A stretch of 56,968 nucleotides of DNA from Spirochaetaceae bacterium bin103 (GTDB taxonomy: Bacteria; Spirochaetota; Spirochaetia; SZUA-6; Bin103): assembly GCA_002238925.1 (NCBI GenBank), contig MPNH01000034.1, forward strand, positions 1 to 56,968, read 5' to 3'. This document shows, piece by piece, positions 27,703 to 35,862 of this stretch (position 1 is the first letter of the stretch; every line of letters begins with the position of its first letter). The notes under the pieces are model-generated. The model did no database searches. It saw only the letters and a program-made list of their open reading frames with translations, and was not told the origin of the DNA. A program made the translations under genes and the position numbers.

Positions 27703-28749
27703 CTACGAGTAGGTAACGCCGAGCTTGATGCTGGCGGCCGGATTCTCGTCGATCTCGCGGTAGGCGGCGGCGCTGTCGTCGAACGGCACCACCGGGTCGA
27801 GCAGGCCGTCCACCCGCAGCCGGCCCTGTTCCAGCAGCGCAAAGGCAGCGTCATACAGGCGGTTGGCGTCCCAGCGCGGGGCCAGGCGGTGCGGCGCGCT
27901 GACGTCGCGGCTGGAGATCAGGTTGATGCGGTTGCGATGCCACTCGCCCTCCAGGCTGAGCCCGCTGCCGGCGCCCGGATAGTAGGCCACCGACACCACC
28001 GTGGCGCCGTAGGCGGCGGCGCGCAACGCGTCATTGAGCCCTGCGTAGTTGCCGCTGGTCTCGATCACCGCATCGGCGCCGAGCGTGCCGGTCGCGGTCT
28101 TGACCACCACGCCGGTGTCCTCCGCCGGCGGGTCGATCGCCAGGTCCGCGCCGAGGCGTTCGGCAAGGGCGCGGCGGCGCGGTATCGGATCGGCGCCCGC
28201 CACCCAGGCGGCGCCCTGCAGACGCGCCAACTGCGCCGCCAACTGGCCGATCGCGCCGAGCCCGGTGACCAGCACCCGGTCGCCGACACCCAAGCCGGAG
28301 TCGCGCACTCCGGACAGGGCGACGCGCGCCGGATCGGCGCACACCGCGGCGTGCGGGTGCATGCCCGCCGGCACCGGGTGCAGGCGCGCCGCCGCGACCG
28401 TGTGCGTCTCGCGAATCGACAGGTCGCCATACACCCGGTCGCCCACCGCGAACGCCTCGACCGCACCGCCCACCGCAATCACCTCCCCCACCGTCACGGT
28501 ACCGAGCGGCATCGGGAACCGCGGCGTCATGCCGTGAGCGGCCTGTGTCCGGCGCCGATGCAGTTTCAGCTCGGCGTCGAACGGCTGCGTGGCATCCATC
28601 GTGTCGGCGCGGTAGGCGCGCAGTTGGGTGCCGTGCTTGACGGTGGAAAAGATGCTGCGCATGCGCACCTCGTCCGGCCGCAGCGGCAACTCGTCGTAGG
28701 CGCGCAACTCCGGCGTGCGTGGTGCGCTTGCGATCAACTCTCGCGGCAT
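27703..28749 (-). CDS. MDR-family (zinc-type alcohol dehydrogenase-like) oxidoreductase
   Basis: The protein has 348 residues. The GroES-like N-terminal domain carries STVKHGTQLRAYR where zinc enzymes have a GCGSD site. The nucleotide-binding fold has VLVTGLGAIGQLAAQLARLQG. It belongs to the same MDR branch as the protein at 951 (similar length and same altered metal loop), although the sequences differ widely. It probably oxidises a sugar or cyclitol. It is convergent with the pentapeptide-repeat gene. A GGGAG site precedes the ATG. A broken oppBC remnant lies just upstream. Confidence 0.78.
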   Translation of the reverse strand: MPRELIASAPRTPELRAYDELPLRPDEVRMRSIFSTVKHGTQLRAYRADTMDATQPFDAELKLHRRRTQAAHGMTPRFPMPLGTVTVGEVIAVGGAVEAFAVGDRVYGDLSIRETHTVAAARLHPVPAGMHPHAAVCADPARVALSGVRDSGLGVGDRVLVTGLGAIGQLAAQLARLQGAAWVAGADPIPRRRALAERLGADLAIDPPAEDTGVVVKTATGTLGADAVIETSGNYAGLNDALRAAAYGATVVSVAYYPGAGSGLSLEGEWHRNRINLISSRDVSAPHRLAPRWDANRLYDAAFALLEQGRLRVDGLLDPVVPFDDSAAAYREIDENPAASIKLGVTYS

Positions 28750-28828
28750 GTGCTCTCCCGCCTACTGCCTACACCCTTTCGCTGGTGCAGGTCCACCGCC
28801 GGCCGCAGGCGGGGCGGACGAACGAGCG

Positions 28829-29164
28829 TGCGCAACTCGCTGCTCGACGAGCTCGCCAAGCAGTACGCAATCACCGCACGCGCCAAGGGCCTGGACGAGA
28901 ACTCGCTGCTGTTCAAGTACCCGGTGCGGGTCGCGGTAAATCCCCTTATCAGCACCGTCGGCTGGATACTGCCGGGCATCGTGTCCGGTCGGCATCCGCT
29001 CGCCGGCGGTAAGCTGGGGCACCCTGCTGCAGGACTCCCAGAACGTGCAGACCGTCCTGCTCTACCCGTGGCTGATGCTGCCGGCGCTGTTCGTGGTGGC
29101 GGCGGTGCTGATGTTCAACTTCCTCGGCGACGGCCTGCGCGACGCCGCCGACCCCTACAAGTAG
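28829..29164 (+). pseudogene. oppB/oppC deletion-fusion remnant
   Basis: From 28829 the frame reads RNSLLDELAKQYAITARAKG and runs to about 28989 (ending [10 protein letters not shown]), which is the cytoplasmic loop and penultimate helix of an OppB-type peptide permease. From 29015 another frame reads [19 protein letters not shown] and continues to [16 protein letters not shown] and a stop at 29162, which is the C-terminus of an OppC-type permease. About 25 unrelated bases separate them. A deletion has therefore joined the middle of oppB to the end of oppC. Intact paralogues with the same motifs are at 44201-45196 and 43057-44208. Confidence 0.8.
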
Positions 29165-29204
29165 CGGAACGTTCACCGGCCCGGCTCGATGGCCGGACCA
29201 CAAT

Positions 29205-29210
29205 TTGACA
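29205..29210 (+). promoter_or_regulatory. -35 element before the antitoxin gene
   Basis: A perfect TTGACA lies 53 bases before the antitoxin ATG. The best -10 at 17-18 bases (GAGACT) is poor, so regulation by a bound antitoxin or another activator would be expected. Confidence 0.3.
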
Positions 29211-29262
29211 AAATGTGGGTGCCGGTGCGAGACTGAGAAGTAGCACAGCAGGGGAGACCGCC

Positions 29263-29523
29263 ATGAGCCGCATTTCGATCGACGTCACCGATGCAGAGCA
29301 CCGGAAACTGAAGGCGCTGGCCGCGCTGCACGGCCAGTCCGTCAAGCGCTTCGTGCTCGAGCGGACGCTCGGCGACCAGGCACACGACGCCGACTTGGCC
29401 GAGCTTGAGGCGCTGCTCGACAGTCGCATCGACCGCGCGAATGCGCAGGGCACGAGCAAGCGAAGTGTCGGCGGCATCTTCGGGCAGGCTCGCCGGGCGG
29501 CGGGCCCGAGCCCGGATGCCTGA
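29263..29523 (+). CDS. Ribbon-helix-helix antitoxin (ParD/RelB-like)
   Basis: The protein has 86 residues, starting at MSRISIDVTDAEHRKLKALA behind GGGGAGA. The first 45 residues match a ribbon-helix-helix DNA-binding domain (strand SRISIDV, helix ALHGQSVKRFVLERTL). The rest is an acidic/basic tail that would wrap the toxin. It likely represses its own operon. The toxin gene overlaps its end by 8 bases but is internally deleted, so the antitoxin appears orphaned. Confidence 0.72.
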   Translation: MSRISIDVTDAEHRKLKALAALHGQSVKRFVLERTLGDQAHDADLAELEALLDSRIDRANAQGTSKRSVGGIFGQARRAAGPSPDA

Positions 29524-29677
29524 CTACGAACTCACCCCGGACGCCGAAGTCGACTACGTGTTCGTGCAGATTCGGGAGGACGAAGTTCCGCTGATCGTGG
29601 CAGTGCTGCATGAGAAGATGGACCTGCTGGTACGCCTGCGCGACCGGCTGGACGAGCTTTCGGGCGCTGAGGAGTAA
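29516..29677 (+). pseudogene. ParE/RelE-type toxin with internal deletion
   Basis: This 53-codon frame begins MPDYELTPDAEVDY like the start of a ParE/RelE-fold toxin and then jumps straight to VPLIVAVLHEKMDLLVRLRD, the last strand and C-terminal segment of the same fold. The middle of the usual 95-100 residues, with the long helices and the first core strands, is missing, but the frame is kept. The product could not form the toxin fold. It overlaps the antitoxin stop as an intact toxin would. Confidence 0.7.
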
Positions 29678-29740
29678 CGGACCGTCGCAGGGCCTCCGTC
29701 CACGAGTCGTTGCCGGGTCTCCCGACGCAGCGGACAGCGG

Positions 29741-30148
29741 CTACCCGGACGTCCGCCGGCTCTCTGCGCGCCCAGCAGTGTGGGCGCGCGCACGCGTGCG
29801 GTGCAGGAGGCGGGCGTAGATGAGGGCGTTGAGGGCCAGGACGCCGATGCCGATGGCGATCTGCATGGTGCGGGTGAGGGTGCCGGGGTAGATGAGCCGC
29901 AGCAGGTAGTGTTCCAGGAAGCGCACCTCGTAACCGCCGGCGCCGGCCAACGCGCGCAGGTGCAGTTCAAGCGGCGTGAGCGGGCAGATCCAGCCGGCCA
30001 ATTCCATCACCCCGCCCCACAGAAACGAGGGCACGTGCAGCCACGCCACCCAGCGCCAGCGCAGCACCAGCGCCCCGCCCGCCACCACGAACACGATGAA
30101 CGCGAAGTGGAACAGCAGGACGCCGTCGGCGAGCGCGCCGTAGATCAT
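29741..30148 (-). CDS. DUF2784-family membrane protein
   Basis: The protein has 135 residues with four hydrophobic helices (ADGVLLFHFAFIVFVVAGG, HVPSFLWGGVMELAG, a segment after EVRFLEHYLLRLIYPG, and IAIGIGVLALNALIYARLL). The WxH/PSFLWG and CPLTPLE motifs fit DUF2784, a small inner-membrane family of unknown function. The ATG has no Shine-Dalgarno site. TAACGT (30160-30155) ends six bases upstream, as in a leaderless gene. Confidence 0.8.
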   Translation of the reverse strand: MIYGALADGVLLFHFAFIVFVVAGGALVLRWRWVAWLHVPSFLWGGVMELAGWICPLTPLELHLRALAGAGGYEVRFLEHYLLRLIYPGTLTRTMQIAIGIGVLALNALIYARLLHRTRARAHTAGRAESRRTSG

Positions 30149-30178
30149 GGCACTACGTTACGTACCGGATGCGTCGAC

Positions 30179-32068
30179 CTATGCAAAGTCGAGGTTCTCG
30201 GTGATGCGAGTGCCGTCGCGGTGGAACGCCTGCACGTAGCTCGCGATGCGCCGCTTGGCCTCCGCCAGGTCGTGGTTGTTCAGGTTTATGTTCAGGAGGT
30301 CGATGTACCACGGCGCCTTCAGCTCGTCGCGCACGTAGACGTCGGCGATTTCGCGCGCTACCGGCAGGGTGGTGCGCTTGGAATCGTCGTGCACGTCGCG
30401 GTTGTTCGCCGCCTGCAGCTTGCCGTACTCCTCGGCCAGCAGCCGCTCGAAGATCTCACGCGTGAAGCGGGTACCGGCGGCCAGGCCGGTCTCGGCGTCG
30501 TCCTCGGTCAGCGCGGCGCCCTTGTGCAGCCACTCCCACAGGATACTGAGGCGGATCTCGCCGGTGGCCATGTCCTCCATCAGGTACAGCACATCGTCGT
30601 CGCCGAACGAGTCGGCCGGCTTCAGGGCGGCCGCCTGCATGCCCTGCCCGAACGCATTGCCGTACTGCAGCGCCACGCTCAGCAGGTCGCGCGCCCCGCG
30701 CACGGTGCGCGGCGCCTCCTCCAGCTCGGTCAAGCCGGCGGCGTCCGCTTCGGTGTACGTCAGCGCCGGAAACTTGCGGCCGAGCTGGTTGGCCTCCCCG
30801 GCGCGCTCCCACACGGGGCGCACGATGTGCACCATCTTCCAGTGCGCCACCCATTTGCCGCTGGCGCCGGCCTGTTGCTCGCGCTCGCCGCCGGCCACCG
30901 CCTTGTTCATCGAGGCTTCCACGCCCGCCTCCGAACCGACCGGGATGTTGGGCTCCATGCCGCCCTGCCACAGGGCGAAATTGCCATTCTGGTCCGGCGT
31001 GTTGACGGCGCGCCGCACGCGGTCCTCGTAGTTGCGCATGTAGCCGTAGGTCATCAGGATGGCGTCGATGTTGGGGTTGATGAACGAGTCGTCCCACGCC
31101 ATCGCGTCGGCGACGCTGTTGATGTAGTCCCAGCGCCCGGTGTTGAAGCCGACGAAGTGCTGACCGAGGGCGGCGCGGATCTCCATGAGCTGGAACGACG
31201 CCTCCAGTTGCTCGACCAGCACGTACGCCTTGATCGCCCCCGCGGCGATGCCGAGGTGGCCTTCCAGGGCGTCCAGCATCGCGCCCCACAGTGCCGCCTC
31301 CTCGGCGGTCTGGATCTTGGGCAGGTAGAGCACGATCGAGGAGCCCTGCTCGGCAAGGCGGCGGTAGTTGCCGGTCACGTACATCGCCGCGTCCACGATC
31401 GACGCCGAAAACCCGGTGCCGCCCGCCTCGCGCACGTGGCGGTCGTCAAGGTGCAGGCCGCGGGCGCGGAAGATCTTGGTGGTAATCCCCAACTGCGCCC
31501 GCCAGTCGTCGATGATGGCGCGCCCGAAGAAGCTCTGTCCCCAGGCGTTCATGCCGGCGGCCACCTGCTCGGCTGCGCCCAGGAACACCTCGTCGCCGGC
31601 AATCGCCAGGCGCAGGTTGCGCTGGTTGTCGAGCGACATGGTGGTGATCTGGCCAAGCGCGTCCTCGCCGTCGAACATCCAGCCGTCCGCCCCCGACAAC
31701 AGCGCGTAGGCGACGTTGCGGATGCTGCGAGCTACCGGCGTATTGGGCTTGGCGCCGGGGCCGGTGCCCTGGATCCACTGCCGCTGCAGGTCATGCGGAA
31801 TCTCGCTGCCGTCAAACCGCCCGTCGCGCGCCGCCCGCACGCCGATGTCGGTCCCCGCGATGGTGGCGCTCGCGTCGAGGAACGCGATGCGCTCCCCTTC
31901 CCGCGCCCGCCGGGCACGCCGCTCGATGCGCTCGCGCATCAGCCGCCGGCGCTGCTCGTTGAACCCGGCCAGCGCGTGCAGCGCGTCCAGCACCTCCGGG
32001 GTATATACGTCCTCATACTCGCGCTCCAGGTGCGCGCGAATCTCCAGGGTCGGGGTCGCCTTGCTCAT
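30179..32068 (-). CDS. aceB: Malate synthase-like enzyme
   Basis: The protein has 629 residues, starting at MSKATPTLEIRAHLE; the open upstream extension is not supported. It is a TIM-barrel enzyme of the malate synthase A group. Landmarks are DGEDALGQITTMSLDNQRNL, the ARGLHLDDRHVRE segment with the catalytic Arg, IVLYLPKIQTAEEAALW, the metal-binding YVLVEQLEASFQLMEI, VGFNTGRWDYINSVADA and a QGGMEPNIPV loop in place of the usual MGGMAA. It would condense glyoxylate with acetyl-CoA. No isocitrate lyase is in the window, so glyoxylate may come from another route. It is longer than the usual 530-550 residues and divergent, so a related substrate is possible. Confidence 0.78.
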   Translation of the reverse strand: MSKATPTLEIRAHLEREYEDVYTPEVLDALHALAGFNEQRRRLMRERIERRARRAREGERIAFLDASATIAGTDIGVRAARDGRFDGSEIPHDLQRQWIQGTGPGAKPNTPVARSIRNVAYALLSGADGWMFDGEDALGQITTMSLDNQRNLRLAIAGDEVFLGAAEQVAAGMNAWGQSFFGRAIIDDWRAQLGITTKIFRARGLHLDDRHVREAGGTGFSASIVDAAMYVTGNYRRLAEQGSSIVLYLPKIQTAEEAALWGAMLDALEGHLGIAAGAIKAYVLVEQLEASFQLMEIRAALGQHFVGFNTGRWDYINSVADAMAWDDSFINPNIDAILMTYGYMRNYEDRVRRAVNTPDQNGNFALWQGGMEPNIPVGSEAGVEASMNKAVAGGEREQQAGASGKWVAHWKMVHIVRPVWERAGEANQLGRKFPALTYTEADAAGLTELEEAPRTVRGARDLLSVALQYGNAFGQGMQAAALKPADSFGDDDVLYLMEDMATGEIRLSILWEWLHKGAALTEDDAETGLAAGTRFTREIFERLLAEEYGKLQAANNRDVHDDSKRTTLPVAREIADVYVRDELKAPWYIDLLNINLNNHDLAEAKRRIASYVQAFHRDGTRITENLDFA

Positions 32069-32152
32069 ACCGCGTGAGAGTCTGCACGAACACTCCATGA
32101 CTTGGAAGACCAGAGACCGTCCCACTCGGACCTGCAAAGGCCGCGCTTGGCG

Positions 32153-33751
32153 CTACATCCCCCATACCGTAACCGGTGCGCCAGCTCCCGCCGTGGCGCG
32201 GCGGAAGATCTTGTCCGCCCAGGGGCGGTCCGGCGCGCGGTCGAACACGATCAGGTGTCCTGCCTCCGCCCCGCAACGATCCACGTAGCCGCGGGTTTGC
32301 TCCACCCCCTCGGCGATGGTCCGCTCCAATCCCTTGCGCAGCACCTTGCACTCCACCACGAAACGGCGCTCGCGCCCGCCCTGCGGCCACACGATCAGCA
32401 GGTCGGTGCGCCCGCGCCCGAGCGCGTACTCCCGCTCGATACGCCCGCCGCCGTTCACCACCCGCTGCAGGTGCGCCTGCAACAGCAACTGCGGTCCGGC
32501 CTCGTGGTATTGCTCGAAGCGCTGCACCCAGTGCTCGGAGTGCTCACGGAAGAACTCCTGGAACGCCGCGATCAGCCCGTCGACATCCAGCCCTTCGTCC
32601 GCGTCCACGTACCACGCCATCCGCTGCGGCAGCGTCTCCTGCACCGCGTAGTTCAGATGCCGCGGCACCACCTCCGCGTAGATCGGGTTGGCGATGCGCG
32701 GCGGGCCGCCGTCGGGCTGCGCCACCAGCCCCAGGTCACGGACGTAGGCCAGGTCCTCGTCCGAGCACGCGATCTCCGCCGCGCCGGTCAGAATCGGCTC
32801 CACCACGCGCCGCACGCGCTCCTCGCGCAGCTTGTGCGCCAAGTCGTCGATGTGCGTGTCGCGGCGCAGGATCAGCCGCTCCTGCGCCGCCACGATGGCT
32901 TCCGCCGTGATCGGGCGCGCGCGGTCACGCCCCACCTCGTCATCGAAGCATGCCTCCCGGCACAGCGCGTTCACCAGCCACGGCTGCCCGGCGGTCCGCG
33001 TCAGGATCAGCCGCACCGCCTCCTCCGAGAACACCTGCCCGGTGGCCGCCGTGTGCTGCGCCAGCAACGCCCGCACCTCCTGCTCCGAGAAGTCGCCCAG
33101 ACGTAGCGACTTGGCCTTGATGTTGAAGGCGCTGCCGCCGAGCACCAGGCGGTTCTCGGCGCTCGAGTGGATGCGGTAGTCGCGCACGTCACGCACCCCG
33201 CACAGGATGATGCTGTGCGGGAACCGTGCCGGGCGGTCGACGTAGCCGGTGCGCAGTTGCCGCAGTACCGACAGCAGGGTGTCGCCCACCAATGCGTCGA
33301 TCTCATCGATCAGCAGCACCAGCGGGCGCGGATCGGCCATGCACCAGCGCGCCAGTGTCTGGCGCAATGCCTTGCCGGGCCCCACACGCTCCAGCACCCC
33401 CGGCCAGAGGTCCTCCAGGGTGTCGTCGCCAAGCGTCAGGCTCGCCTGGAACGCCAGTTCGGCCAGCACCGTGCGCATGCCCTCGGCCACGTTCTCCCGC
33501 ATCGCCTGGCCATCCTCGACGTTGGCGTACACGCAGCGGAAATCGCCCTGCCCCCCACCGTTCAGCAGGTCGCGCAACGCCAGCAGCGCCGATGTCTTGC
33601 CGGTCTGCCGCGGCGCATGCAGCACGAAGTATTTCTTGTCCCGGATCAAGCCAAGCACCACGTCGAGATCGACCCGTTCCAGGGGCGGGACGTGGTAGTG
33701 GTCCGCAGCCACAACGGGCCCCTCCGTGTTGAACTTGCGCACGGCCGCCAT
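32153..33751 (-). CDS. AAA-ATPase with C-terminal PD-(D/E)XK-like nuclease domain
   Basis: The protein has 532 residues from the ATG at 33751; an ATG at 33778 adds nine. The N-terminal STAND-like ATPase has Walker A in LHAPRQTGKTSALL and Walker B in LVLLIDEIDALVGD, then a winged-helix-like middle. The C-terminal 130 residues contain RTDLLIVWPQGGRERRFVVE followed by CKV, the core of a restriction-like nuclease (Asp then Glu-x-Lys). Such proteins occur in many copies in spirochaetes and Bacteroidetes with no known role. The one at 48974 is a distant relative. The -10 lies six bases before the start. Confidence 0.8.
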   Translation of the reverse strand: MAAVRKFNTEGPVVAADHYHVPPLERVDLDVVLGLIRDKKYFVLHAPRQTGKTSALLALRDLLNGGGQGDFRCVYANVEDGQAMRENVAEGMRTVLAELAFQASLTLGDDTLEDLWPGVLERVGPGKALRQTLARWCMADPRPLVLLIDEIDALVGDTLLSVLRQLRTGYVDRPARFPHSIILCGVRDVRDYRIHSSAENRLVLGGSAFNIKAKSLRLGDFSEQEVRALLAQHTAATGQVFSEEAVRLILTRTAGQPWLVNALCREACFDDEVGRDRARPITAEAIVAAQERLILRRDTHIDDLAHKLREERVRRVVEPILTGAAEIACSDEDLAYVRDLGLVAQPDGGPPRIANPIYAEVVPRHLNYAVQETLPQRMAWYVDADEGLDVDGLIAAFQEFFREHSEHWVQRFEQYHEAGPQLLLQAHLQRVVNGGGRIEREYALGRGRTDLLIVWPQGGRERRFVVECKVLRKGLERTIAEGVEQTRGYVDRCGAEAGHLIVFDRAPDRPWADKIFRRATAGAGAPVTVWGM

Positions 33752-33757
33752 GGTCGC

Positions 33758-33786
33758 AGAGTACGGCGCGATTGTCATCCTCTCGA
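33758..33786 (-). promoter_or_regulatory. Leaderless-type promoter of the AAA/nuclease gene
   Basis: TCGAGA (33786-33781), a 17-base spacer and TACTCT (33763-33758) are followed by six bases and the ATG at 33751. There is no Shine-Dalgarno site between them. This arrangement argues for 33751 as the start rather than 33778, which lies inside the spacer. Confidence 0.45.
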
Positions 33787-34336
33787 CCTCTACCCACCGG
33801 CGCCGACGGTGAAGCGAACCAGGTCGCAGCGACTTCATGCGCGGCGGCGGGGGTCGTCTTGGCGTTCGGGATGACGTCGTGACGCACTGATCACGACGGC
33901 GGCTGATCCGTTGCGCGAGCCGTGCGGAGACGGCAGTCAGGACACCGCGAAGATGAAACACCGGCGGCGATAGCCGCGGTGGCTGCGGACACAAGCTTGC
34001 GGGGTGCGGCGCGTGGGGTCTTGTGCTCGGCTCACCATGACGCGCCCGGCAACCGTCGCAACCGACGTTCCTCAGTTGTTCGTGGACGACGCCATCGTGG
34101 CCGCCAAGCGCGCCGGTGATGGTGAAGTTCTCGAAAGCCAGCACGATGCCGCCGATCAAGGCCCGACACCGCAGATGAACGCCGCTCGGTTCTGGCCGCG
34201 TACATCGGCACACAAACTCCGGAGCGCTGGTCCGGACGCGGCGCAACACAACACGACTGATACGTCGACGCGGCGGGTCGACCTTCTACGTCTACAGCGA
34301 CTCGGATGAGGACAACGGCAACGCATCCAGCCAGAG
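33787..34336. other. Gene-poor stretch with possible hydrolase remnant
   Basis: No intact gene is recognised in about 550 bases. From an ATG at 34037 the plus strand reads VPQLFVDDAIVAAKR, reminiscent of the start of sialidase-like or BNR-type hydrolases. Around 34280, in another frame, it reads STFYVYSDSDEDNG. These may be leftovers of one eroded gene. The remaining bases show nothing I can name. Confidence 0.25.
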
Positions 34337-34339
34337 TCC

Positions 34340-34430
34340 GTGTCTTCATCCCCCGGAACGGCCCACGTAGAGGGAGTGCTGTCAGCGGACGAGCGGGAAG
34401 ATGTAGTGAACAGCGTAGCCGGGAACCCCA
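34340..34430 (+). pseudogene. Probable higB/RelE-type toxin N-terminal remnant
   Basis: From about 34367 the frame reads VEGVLSADEREDVVNSVAGN followed by PNAGTALGGG. This resembles the first helix and turn (bending after NPxAG) of HigB/RelE-superfamily toxins that precede XRE antitoxins of the type found next. The frame then runs out of register, and the toxin body is absent. Its end overlaps the antitoxin start. Confidence 0.4.
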
Positions 34431-34739
34431 ATGCAGGTACGGCGCTCGGTGGCGGACAAGGTCATGGCCGGTCTTGGAGATGCGCAGGAATATCTGAGGG
34501 GCGCGCGCGAAGGGTACGTGGTGCGCGAAGTCACGGTCCCTGAACCCGACGTTGCCTCGATCCGTGGCAAGACCGGTCTGTCGCAGCCGGCATTTGCCAA
34601 GAGCATTGGCGTTCCCCTGGGGACCCTCAAGAATTGGGAGCAGGGGCGCAGGCGCCCGGACGGCCCCGCCCGCGTGCTACTCGCCCTGATCGAGAAGCGC
34701 CCTGCAATCGTTCAGGAGGAGCTCGGCGTAGCGGGCTGA
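34431..34739 (+). CDS. XRE-family helix-turn-helix antitoxin (HigA-like)
   Basis: The protein has 102 residues. The N-terminal RSVADKVMAGLGDAQEYLRG and the C-terminal helix-turn-helix (SIRGKTGLSQPAFAKSIG then TLKNWEQGRRRPDGPARVLL) are typical of antitoxins paired with HigB/RelE toxins. The true start may be the ATG at 34464. It would bind its own promoter and neutralise a toxin. The cognate toxin gene immediately upstream survives only as a fragment. Confidence 0.75.
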   Translation: MQVRRSVADKVMAGLGDAQEYLRGAREGYVVREVTVPEPDVASIRGKTGLSQPAFAKSIGVPLGTLKNWEQGRRRPDGPARVLLALIEKRPAIVQEELGVAG

Positions 34740-34787
34740 GCGCATGGCGACGGGTACGGCTCCGGCCGGTTATAGTTGGATGCCAAG

Positions 34788-35855
34788 ATGAGTGACTTCA
34801 CGGCGCTGGGTACGGGTATCTCCGCGTTGCCGCTGCTTTCGGGCGCGCGTACGCGGTCGGTGTGCCCGGAGAATCCGACTGGAGAGAAGGGCAAGGGGGG
34901 CATGGCGGTTCCCGACCCCGACACGCTGCCGTTCAGCCCGGCGGCAAGCGACCTCGGGCAGGGCTGGAAGGTGAACCCGTTCGTCAAGGTGCCGGCGGGC
35001 CAGACGCACACCGTGATGGACGTGGCCGGGCCGGGCGTGATTCAGCACATCTGGCTGGTGGCAGACCCGGCCAAGGGGCGCTCGCACATCATCCGCTTCT
35101 ACTGGGACGGCGAGGAGACGCCGTCGATCGAGACGCCGGTGTCCGACTTCTTCGCCGTCGGGCACAACTCGTTCGCGCCGGTCAACTCGCTGGCGGTCAT
35201 CTGCAACCCGAAGTCCGCGTTCAACTGCTACTGGCCAATGCCGTTCCGGAAGAGCTGCCGGATCACCTTCACCAACGAGGACGCCGAGGATCTGCGCCTG
35301 CTCACCTACCAGGTTACCTACCAGGAGACCGAAGTGCCGGACGCGGCCGGCTACCTGCACGCACAGTGGCGGCGGGCGGTTACCGAGCGCAGCAACCCCG
35401 ACTACGTAATCGCCGACGGCATCCGCGGCCACGGAAAGTACGTCGGCACCTTCCTGGCCTGGACGCAGCTCAGCAAGGGCTGGTTCGGGGAGGGGGAGAT
35501 CAAGTTCTACCTGGACGGCGACGCCCGGTTCCCGACCATCTGCGGTACCGGCACCGAGGACTACCTGTTGGGCAGCTACGGGTTTCCCGAGAACTACGGT
35601 ACCGCGTACGTCGGCGTGCACAAGTGCGCGGAGGAGGACGGGCCGCCCAAGTGGAGCCTGTACCGCTGGCACCTCATGGACCCGATCCACTTCGCCGCCG
35701 ACCTGCGCGTCACTATCCAGGCGCTCGGCTGGTGGCCCAACCGCAAGTACCAGCCCCTGGCCGACGACATCGCCTCCGTGGCCTACTGGTACCAGAACGA
35801 ACCGCACGCCCCGTTCCCGGAACTGCCCGCCCTCGAACAGCGCTGGCCGCGCTGA
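34788..35855 (+). CDS. DUF2961/GH172-family glycoside hydrolase
   Basis: The protein has 355 residues, starting at MSDFTALGTGISALP. It matches the GH172 (DUF2961) double jelly-roll family: the VPAGQTHTVMDVAGPGVIQH opening, FYWDGEETPSIETPVSDFF, FTNEDAEDLRLLTYQVTY, then GTFLAWTQLSKGWFGEGEIK and ICGTGTEDYLLGSYGF, which contain the conserved acidic residues. Characterised members split difructose anhydride and arabino- or fructofuranosides. No signal peptide is seen. TATAGT lies 11 bases upstream with no Shine-Dalgarno site, so the leader would be 4-5 bases. Confidence 0.85.
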   Translation: MSDFTALGTGISALPLLSGARTRSVCPENPTGEKGKGGMAVPDPDTLPFSPAASDLGQGWKVNPFVKVPAGQTHTVMDVAGPGVIQHIWLVADPAKGRSHIIRFYWDGEETPSIETPVSDFFAVGHNSFAPVNSLAVICNPKSAFNCYWPMPFRKSCRITFTNEDAEDLRLLTYQVTYQETEVPDAAGYLHAQWRRAVTERSNPDYVIADGIRGHGKYVGTFLAWTQLSKGWFGEGEIKFYLDGDARFPTICGTGTEDYLLGSYGFPENYGTAYVGVHKCAEEDGPPKWSLYRWHLMDPIHFAADLRVTIQALGWWPNRKYQPLADDIASVAYWYQNEPHAPFPELPALEQRWPR

Positions 35856-35862
35856 AGCGGGA

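Noticed and set aside
26475..27854. A 459-codon minus-strand frame with regular Val-Gly-Gln repeats
   Set aside because: It is the mirror of the pentapeptide-repeat gene. The repeats keep the opposite frame open, and no start signals or family match support it.
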